Assembly (NCBI RefSeq): GCF_014138435.1
Contig: NZ_JACJIM010000004.1
Span: 1 to 64,000 of the forward strand
DNA length: 64,000 nt
Reading direction: 5' to 3'
Source: Methylobacterium fujisawaense
GTDB taxonomy: Bacteria; Pseudomonadota; Alphaproteobacteria; Rhizobiales; Beijerinckiaceae
Shown here: positions 58,782-64,000 of the stretch, piece after piece
Position numbering within the stretch: the first letter of the stretch is position 1
Layout: each line of letters opens with the position of its first letter
Notes under the pieces: model-generated
The model's database searches: none
What the model saw: the letters and a program-made list of their open reading frames with translations, nothing else
What the model was told of the DNA's origin: nothing
Position numbers and translations under genes: made by a program

Positions 58782-59347
58782 CAGCGGTGCCCGGACCGGT
58801 TCGCGGGCGTATCGGAGCCGGAGCGCCGCAGGCGATCGCGGGACGGCCGGTCGATCCCATGTTCTGACGCAGAAGCCATCGTCGCGAAGCCTTGCAAGAC
58901 TATTCGATGATCATTGAGACATGCGGCGTTAACGTCCGGTAAATCTGAATTGAAACAGGATTGCTGATATTTGCAGAATTATTGACTTTTGCGAGGGCCA
59001 TATTTGGTTTGTTCCGAAATTGACCCGGATTTTCTAAGTCGATAGACCGGTGAAATCGCGCGCTATACCGTGCCGGATACCTCGGGACTGGTCCGTCTCT
59101 GCCCGGGACCGGCGCGCCCGGCCGTTCCTGCAGCGCCCCCTTGGGCTCGGGCTCGGGCCGACGCCGGGGCGCGGCCGGTGGGAATTCCTGACAGACGGGC
59201 GGCCGGCCGCTACCGTGGCCCGGCGACGGCCGGGGCCGTCGACGCGCGACCGGGCCAGAGCCGGGCCAGGGCAGGGCAGGTCCAGGGCCGGTTCCGGGCT
59301 GCCCGGGCCGCGCCGGTGCAGATGGCGTGTCGGGAGGCGCCTGCGCG
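58782..59347. promoter_or_regulatory. Divergent promoter region between the HD-GYP and LysR genes
   Basis: 566 bp without a supported gene. 58905-59040 is markedly AT-rich (for example AATTATTGACTTTTGCGAG) and likely holds promoters; TTGACT there is a -35-like match. 59070-59340 is GC-rich with runs of GGGCCGG-type sequence and no convincing ORF. Confidence 0.5.
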
Positions 59348-60232
59348 ATGATGCGGTTCGATCTCACCGATCTCGGCCTGTTCCGGCACGTGGTCGAGGC
59401 CGGTTCGATCACCCACGGGGCCGCGCGGGCGAACCTCGCCCTGGCGGCCGCCTCGACGCGGATCCGGCTGATGGAGGAGTCCCTCGGCGCGGCGCTGCTG
59501 ACCCGGGGCCGGCAGGGCGTCAGCCCGACCCCGGCCGGGCGCGCCCTCCTCGTCCACGCCCGGGAGGTCCTGGCCGGGGTGGAGCGGTTGCGCGAGGAGA
59601 TGGCGGCCTTCTCGGGGAGCGCCTTCGGCCAGATCCGGGTGCTGGCCAACACCAACGCGCTGACCGAGTTCCTGCCAGACGCGCTCTCGGCCTTCCTGGC
59701 CGATCACCCCGGGATCGGCGTCGAAATCGACGAGCGCACCTCCGAGGAGATCGTCGGGCTGGTGGCCGAGGGGGCGGCCGATCTCGGCATCCTGTCCGGC
59801 ACGGTGGATACCGGCTCGCTGCGGACCTTCCCGTTCCGGGAGGACCGGTTCGTGCTGGTGGCGGCCCGGGATCACCCCCTGGCGGCGCGCGGGACGATCC
59901 CGTTCGCCGAGCTGCTCGGCCACGACCTCGTCGGCCTCGACCGGCGCAGCGCCATCAGCCGGTTCCTCGTCGCCCAGGCGGTGCGGGAGGGGCGGCCGAT
60001 GCGCCTGCGGGTGCAGCTGCGGGACTTCGACGCCGTCTGCCGGCTCGTCGAGGCACGGGTCGGGCTGGCGGTCCTTCCCGAGAGCGCCGCCGCCCGCGCC
60101 GCCCAGGGCCTCGCCCTGGCGGTGGTGCCCCTCGCCGATTCCTGGGCGCGGCGCGACCTGACCCTGTGCCTGCGCGACCTCGACGGGCTGCCGCCGTTCA
60201 TCCGGGCCTTCGTGGCGCAGCTGCGCGCCTGA
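59348..60232 (+). CDS. LysR-family transcriptional regulator
   Basis: A 294-residue regulator. The winged helix-turn-helix spans ~1-60: DLTDLGLFRHVVEAGSITHG, LALAAASTRIRLMEESLGAA, LLTRGRQGVSPTPAGRALL. The effector domain (~88-294) starts with GQIRVLANTNALTEFLPDAL and includes ADLGILSGTVDTGSL and FVLVAARDHPLAARG. ATG at 59348 has GGGAGG nine bases upstream; the next codon is also Met. LysR proteins usually control a divergent neighbour; here that is the HD-GYP gene, over 560 bp away, so the target is uncertain. Confidence 0.9.
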   Translation: MMRFDLTDLGLFRHVVEAGSITHGAARANLALAAASTRIRLMEESLGAALLTRGRQGVSPTPAGRALLVHAREVLAGVERLREEMAAFSGSAFGQIRVLANTNALTEFLPDALSAFLADHPGIGVEIDERTSEEIVGLVAEGAADLGILSGTVDTGSLRTFPFREDRFVLVAARDHPLAARGTIPFAELLGHDLVGLDRRSAISRFLVAQAVREGRPMRLRVQLRDFDAVCRLVEARVGLAVLPESAAARAAQGLALAVVPLADSWARRDLTLCLRDLDGLPPFIRAFVAQLRA

Positions 60233-60341
60233 GCGTCGCCCGGCCCCCGCCCCGGGCCCGAGGCGGGGAGAGCGCGGAACACCGCGATGGTCGCGGACAT
60301 GATGCGGGTCGTCCGCGGGCTCGATCCGCATAGGGTTTCCG

Positions 60342-60605
60342 ATGGGGCCGCCGTTCCGTCCGGTCATGAGGCGCGACGGGCCGGTGGTGATCGGCGACGC
60401 CGTCGAGGCCGCCGGCCTGCGACGCCCGCAGCCTGCGCGCCAGCCTCTACGCCCGCGGCCTCGCGGTGGAGACCGGCGCCCTCTGGCGGGCCCGGCGCCT
60501 GCGCAACCGCGTCGCCCGCACGGCGATCCGTCTCGCCGATGCCCCCGGGCCCGCGGCGTCCCTGGCGCTCGGCCTGGGGCTGTCGTGGCGTTTGGCGCGC
60601 CCTGA
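60342..60605 (+). pseudogene. Possible frameshifted small gene
   Basis: From ATG 60342 the frame reads MRRDGPVVIGDAVEAAGL with coding-like G/C third positions until ~60417. From there the +2 frame (SLRASLYARGLAVETGALWR, then RNRVARTAIRLADAPGPA) shows almost uniform G/C in third position, while the original frame turns to Pro/Arg-rich text. This suggests a shifted small gene. No family recognised, and the second frame has no stop near the end of the similarity. Confidence 0.3.
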
Positions 60606-60615
60606 CGCGGCGGCG

Positions 60616-60903
60616 TCAGCGCCAGCGCTCCTCCGTGCAGGCCAGCACGTAGACGACGTGCATGCAGCGGGCCTGGGCGGCCTGCGAGGTCGCGTCGCTC
60701 ATGCACGCCCGCATCCCGGCGGAGAGCAGCCCGCGATCGACGTCCTGATCCCGGGCGCAGGTGAAGATGGGCTGGAAGCCTTCGAACCGGCTCACCTGCC
60801 AGAAGATGACCACGAACGCGAGCAGACAGAACGCGCAGACCAGGAGCCGGTTGTCGTAGAACCAGTGTCTCCGATCGGCCTCTGCGGTGTTGCGCGCGCT
60901 CAT
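60616..60903 (-). CDS. Small single-span membrane protein
   Basis: A 95-residue protein. A polar N-terminus is followed by one hydrophobic helix (~20-38, LLVCAFCLLAFVVIFWQV) and a ~55-residue likely periplasmic part with four Cys (FTCARD, RACMSD, ARCMHV, VLACTE) that could form two disulfides. No family recognised. GTGACGGG precedes the ATG. It is upstream of no clear partner and convergent with the LysR side. Confidence 0.5.
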   Translation of the reverse strand: MSARNTAEADRRHWFYDNRLLVCAFCLLAFVVIFWQVSRFEGFQPIFTCARDQDVDRGLLSAGMRACMSDATSQAAQARCMHVVYVLACTEERWR

Positions 60904-61023
60904 CCCGTCACCGGGGGCGCCGACAGGATCGCGGTCTGGGCCACCTGTGTCCTCCGCAGCGGATCGCCCGCGCCATCTCGCCGACCCTCAGCCGCGCCAG
61001 CCGCGCCCACCGGGAGGGAACCG

Positions 61024-61434
61024 TCAGTCGATCACCTCCACGATGCGGCGCGTGCGCGGCTCGACGAGCACCGGATGGCCGTTGACGATCGTGTAGCTGT
61101 ACTCCGGCAAAGCGAACTCGCGCGGGACATCGTAATACACGACGCCCTCCTCCGGTAGCACGGTTCCGACCCGAACGGGGCCCGCGAGGGCGACGGACGG
61201 GCGGCGCTCGCCGAGGGCGTAGATGCGGAAGCGCTCCCGCCGGTCGACGCCGAGGATGCCGTTGGCCGTGCCCACGGCGGCACCGATCGCGCCGCCGACG
61301 ATCGCCCCGAGGGGGCCCGCCATCTCCTCGCCGCGCGAGGCGCCCTCCTGGGCGCCGCGCTCCAAGCCTTGCGCCTGCGCGATGGCGGGGAGGCCCAGCG
61401 TGGCCAGGAGCGCAAGGGGAGCCGCGATCCGCAT
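61024..61434 (-). CDS. DUF1236 secreted protein
   Basis: A 136-residue envelope protein. The signal peptide MRIAAPLALLATLGLPAIAQ ends at AQA-QG. A Gly-rich hydrophobic helix (~37-62, GPLGAIVGGAIGAAVGTANG) resembles a glycine-zipper. The C-terminal ~70 residues match DUF1236: VGTVLPEEGVVYYDVPREFA, EYSYTIVNGHPVLVEPRTRR, IVEVID. The family is abundant in Rhizobiales and of unknown function. The ATG at 61434 starts the signal peptide; the in-frame start at 61458 adds 8 residues. Confidence 0.82.
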   Translation of the reverse strand: MRIAAPLALLATLGLPAIAQAQGLERGAQEGASRGEEMAGPLGAIVGGAIGAAVGTANGILGVDRRERFRIYALGERRPSVALAGPVRVGTVLPEEGVVYYDVPREFALPEYSYTIVNGHPVLVEPRTRRIVEVID

Positions 61435-61722
61435 GGGTGTCGTCCTGGTCGGTGGCATGGACCTTCAGGCCTGCGCCTGAGGGGGCGGGAGCATCCCGGC
61501 CACGGCAGGTTACGCCAGAAAGGCTGCCGATCGGTTGCGGCCCGCCGCACGCCGTCCGCAAGGGGGCCGCATCGGGCGCCGGCCCCCTCTTCCGGCCCCC
61601 TCTTCACGCTCGGCGTGACGGTTCGGCTCTCGGTCGGCTCTCGGGATGCGGGCGGAGCCGCGGCATTGCCCCGGCCCGCCCATGGTTTAGCCTCCCGCTG
61701 ATTCCGCCGGAGAGGACAGGGC

Positions 61723-63411
61723 ATGTCGATCGAGACCGTGGAGACCGCCGGCCGGCGCCGGGGCGCCGACCTCCTGGTGGAGGTGCTGCGCTCGGAGGGG
61801 GTGCGCTACATCTTTGGCAATCCCGGCACCACCGAATTGCCGCTCATCGACGCGCTCACCGAGGCGCCGGACATCGCCTACATCCTCGCCCTGCAGGAGG
61901 CGACCGCGGTGGCGATGGCGGACGGCTACGCGCAGGGCGCCCGGCGGCCCGCCTTCCTCAACCTGCACACGGCGGGCGGCCTCGGCCACGCCATGGGCGG
62001 GCTCGTGAATTCCCAGGTCTCCGGCACGCCGCTGGTGGTCACCGCCGGGCAGCAGGATCTCCGCCACGCGCTGACCGACCCGCTGCTGATGGGCGACCTC
62101 GTGGCCATCGCCGACCCGGTGATGAAGTGGGCCCGGGAGGTGACGAGCCCGGACCAGATCCCGATCCTGCTGCGCCGGGCCTTCCACGATGCCGCCGCCG
62201 CCCCGTCCGGCCCGGTCTTCCTGTCCCTGCCCATGGACGTGATGGAGGCGATGAGCGCCGTACCGGCGGGCGAGACCTCGACCATCGACCAGCGGGCGGT
62301 GGCGGGTTCCCTCGACCGGCTGGCGGACAAGCTCGCCGCCATCGCGCCCGGCCGCCTCGCCCTGATCGCCGGCGACGAGATCGACGCCTCGGACGCCTCG
62401 GCCCAGATGGTCGCGCTCGCCGACCTGCTGGCGGCGCCGGTCTACGGCTCGTCCTGGCCGGCCCACATCCCCTTTCCCACCGCGCACCCGCTCTGGGCCG
62501 GGAACCTGCCGACCCGGGCCGACGCCATCGCCGCCATCCTCGGGCGCTACGACGCGGTGTTCGCGCTGGGCGGCAAGTCGCTGATCACCGTGCTCTACTC
62601 GGAGGTCTCGGCGGTGCCGCCGGGGGTGCAGGTCTTCCAGCTCTCGGCCGACGTGCGCGACCTCGGGCGCACCTATGCCACGAGCCTCTCGACCGTGGGC
62701 GACATCCGCGCCTCGCTGGACGCCCTGCTGCCGCTGCTCCGCCCCCGCCTCGCCGACCGGGCCGAGGCCTTCGCGCAGCTGCGCGCCCAGGCGGTGACCG
62801 CCCGGGCCGAGCGGCGGGCGACGCTCGCCGCCGCGGCGGATGCGGCCTTCGAGGATCCGGTGATCGCGCCCCTAGTGGCCGCCCGGGAGGTGGCCCGCGC
62901 GGTCGGGGCCGAGACCACCATCGTGGACGAGGCGCCCGCGACGCTCACCCACCTGCGCACCTTCCTCGACAGCCCGTCGGCCCATCAATACGCGGCGATG
63001 CGCGGCGGCGTCCTCGGCTGGGGCATGCCGGCCGCGGTGGGGTTTTCCTTGGGGCTCGACCGGGCGCCCGTGGTCTGCGTCGTGGGTGACGGGGCCGCGA
63101 TGTACTCGCCCCAGGCCCTCTGGACCGCCGCGCACGAAAAACTTCCGGTCACCTTCGTGGTGATCAACAACGCCGAGTACAACATCCTCAAGACCTTCAT
63201 GAAGGGCCAGGCGCACTACGCCTCGGTGCGGGCCAACCGCTTCATCGCCATGGACCTCACCGACCCGCGCATCGATTTTCCGGCCCTGGCCGCCTCGATG
63301 GGGGTCCCCGCGCAGCGCGTGACCCGGGCCGCCGACATCGCCCCGGCGATCGAGGCCGGGATCCGGTCGGGAGGGACCAACCTCGTGGAGGTGGTGGTGC
63401 GGGCGACGTGA
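61723..63411 (+). CDS. ThDP-dependent decarboxylase, benzoylformate-decarboxylase-like
   Basis: A 562-residue thiamine-diphosphate enzyme with three domains. Pyrimidine domain: GVRYIFGNPGTTELPLIDAL, LALQEATAVAMADGYAQ with the activating Glu (~49), and LNLHTAGGLGHAMGGLVNSQ with a His placed like the active-site His of MdlC. The middle domain is ~190-350. Pyrophosphate domain: VVCVVGDGAAMYSPQALWTA with the GDG...N metal motif completed by VVINNAEYNILK. The layout fits benzoylformate decarboxylase better than acetolactate synthase (no FAD-binding region); the keto-acid is not certain. ATG at 61723 has GAGAGGACAGG upstream. It stands alone. Confidence 0.85.
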   Translation: MSIETVETAGRRRGADLLVEVLRSEGVRYIFGNPGTTELPLIDALTEAPDIAYILALQEATAVAMADGYAQGARRPAFLNLHTAGGLGHAMGGLVNSQVSGTPLVVTAGQQDLRHALTDPLLMGDLVAIADPVMKWAREVTSPDQIPILLRRAFHDAAAAPSGPVFLSLPMDVMEAMSAVPAGETSTIDQRAVAGSLDRLADKLAAIAPGRLALIAGDEIDASDASAQMVALADLLAAPVYGSSWPAHIPFPTAHPLWAGNLPTRADAIAAILGRYDAVFALGGKSLITVLYSEVSAVPPGVQVFQLSADVRDLGRTYATSLSTVGDIRASLDALLPLLRPRLADRAEAFAQLRAQAVTARAERRATLAAAADAAFEDPVIAPLVAAREVARAVGAETTIVDEAPATLTHLRTFLDSPSAHQYAAMRGGVLGWGMPAAVGFSLGLDRAPVVCVVGDGAAMYSPQALWTAAHEKLPVTFVVINNAEYNILKTFMKGQAHYASVRANRFIAMDLTDPRIDFPALAASMGVPAQRVTRAADIAPAIEAGIRSGGTNLVEVVVRAT

Positions 63412-63416
63412 GGGGC

Positions 63417-63443
63417 CGCCCCTCCGCCGGCCTCCGAGGGGCG
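63417..63443. terminator. Hairpin terminator after the decarboxylase
   Basis: CGCCCCTC and GAGGGGCG pair perfectly around an 11-nt loop, six bases after the stop codon. Confidence 0.65.
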
Positions 63444-63548
63444 CGGCCTGAGGGCCGTCGCGGCGTTCGGACACAGAGGCTGCCGAGGAACACGGACGTC
63501 CGGACCGGGCTGCCCTAGGGATCGGTTTGACCGGGCGGGATCTCAGCC

Positions 63549-63992
63549 ATGTGGTACCTCTACGGTTTCGCGCTGCTGGCCGGCGTGGCCAACGCCGTCC
63601 AGGCCGGACAGAACGGAACGCTGTCGAAGGGGCTGGCCGAATCGCTGGTCGCCGGCCTCGTGGTTGCCGCCGGGACCGCGAGTTGCATCCTCGCGGTGGG
63701 GCTCATCACCGGGAGGCTCGCCTGGCCGACGGCCGCGCAAGCCCTCGGGATGCCCTGGTGGGCGTGGTTCGGCGGGGTCCTGGGCGGAGGCATCATTCTG
63801 GCGCAGTTCGTCGTGGCCCGCCAGATCGGGGCCGCCCCGTTCCTGGGCCTCCTCGTCACGGCCGGGGTCGCCACATCGATCGTGCTGGACAATTTCGGGT
63901 GGGTCGGCTTCGAGCGCCACCCCGCCAGTCTCTGGCGCATCCTCGGCGGCGTGCTGATGATCGCCGGCGTCGCCCTCGTCGCGCTGTTCTAG
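63549..63992 (+). CDS. YdcZ/DUF606-family membrane protein
   Basis: A 147-residue, five-helix membrane protein of the YdcZ (DUF606) family, a short branch of the drug/metabolite transporter superfamily. YGFALLAGVANAVQAGQNGTL with the conserved Gln-Asn-Gly, then WWAWFGGVLGGGIILAQFVV, and the ending LWRILGGVLMIAGVALVALF match the family. The substrate is unknown. Many members occur in pairs or as fusions; whether a partner follows cannot be seen because the window ends eight bases after the stop. Confidence 0.85.
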   Translation: MWYLYGFALLAGVANAVQAGQNGTLSKGLAESLVAGLVVAAGTASCILAVGLITGRLAWPTAAQALGMPWWAWFGGVLGGGIILAQFVVARQIGAAPFLGLLVTAGVATSIVLDNFGWVGFERHPASLWRILGGVLMIAGVALVALF

Positions 63993-64000
63993 GAGCAAAA

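Overview
The window looks like chromosome from a very GC-rich alphaproteobacterium, most likely Methylobacterium or a close Hyphomicrobiales relative. This is inferred from composition, from lineage-restricted families (a DUF1013/TrcR cell-cycle regulator, DUF1236, DUF4864), from a thrC - M16 protease pair, and from a large alphaproteobacterial-style trehalose/glycogen cluster. I see no rRNA, tRNA, CRISPR array, transposase or phage gene. Genes are dense, many overlap by 1-4 nt, and short AT-rich islands mark the few strong promoter or operator regions.

Layout. 1-6,959: surface polysaccharide genes (a very large multidomain glycosyltransferase cut by the window edge, two GT2 enzymes, a membrane protein) beside a His-rich YqjI-like PadR regulator. 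6,969-10,305: a rutABCD pyrimidine-catabolism operon on the minus strand. 10,620-22,743: mixed housekeeping and signalling genes (DUF4864, a Pro-rich secreted protein, thrC, M16 peptidase, a membrane GGDEF-EAL protein with degenerate motifs, a globin pseudogene, a cofactor-less reductase-like protein, an SGNH hydrolase, a chemoreceptor with an AT-rich sensor end). 22,820-45,972: alpha-glucan/trehalose metabolism (glgP, GH13 alpha-glucosidase, glgA, glgB, treS-maltokinase, a GH13-glgE fusion, a malQ-treY fusion, treZ). 46,249-54,685: an alpha/beta hydrolase with no canonical start codon, a PspA/YiaAB envelope-stress pair divergent from a TetR gene, an orphan solute-binding protein, an emrAB-type efflux pump divergent from its TetR gene, and the DUF1013 regulator. 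54,836-63,992: an MFS carrier, an acetylpolyamine amidohydrolase, a receiver-HD-GYP protein, a LysR regulator, small envelope proteins, a benzoylformate-decarboxylase-like enzyme and a YdcZ-type membrane protein.

How the glucan genes fit together. TreZ and the TreY half of the MalQ-TreY fusion turn alpha-1,4-glucan into trehalose. TreS-maltokinase turns trehalose into maltose and then maltose-1-phosphate. GlgE polymerises maltose-1-phosphate back into glucan and GlgB branches it. GlgA offers the classical ADP-glucose route, and GlgP, MalQ and the alpha-glucosidase degrade. The set forms a closed trehalose-glucan cycle in which three successive proteins are two-catalytic-domain fusions. No glgC, glgX, otsA or otsB is in the window.

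Regulatory logic visible in the DNA: a 27-bp dyad in front of the PadR gene, two copies of a TGAAC-N3-GTTCA operator between pspA and its TetR gene, and a 23-bp near-palindrome between emrA and its TetR gene. Strong hairpins close several genes. A family of GC-rich hairpin repeats and several in-frame short tandem repeats recur across the window.
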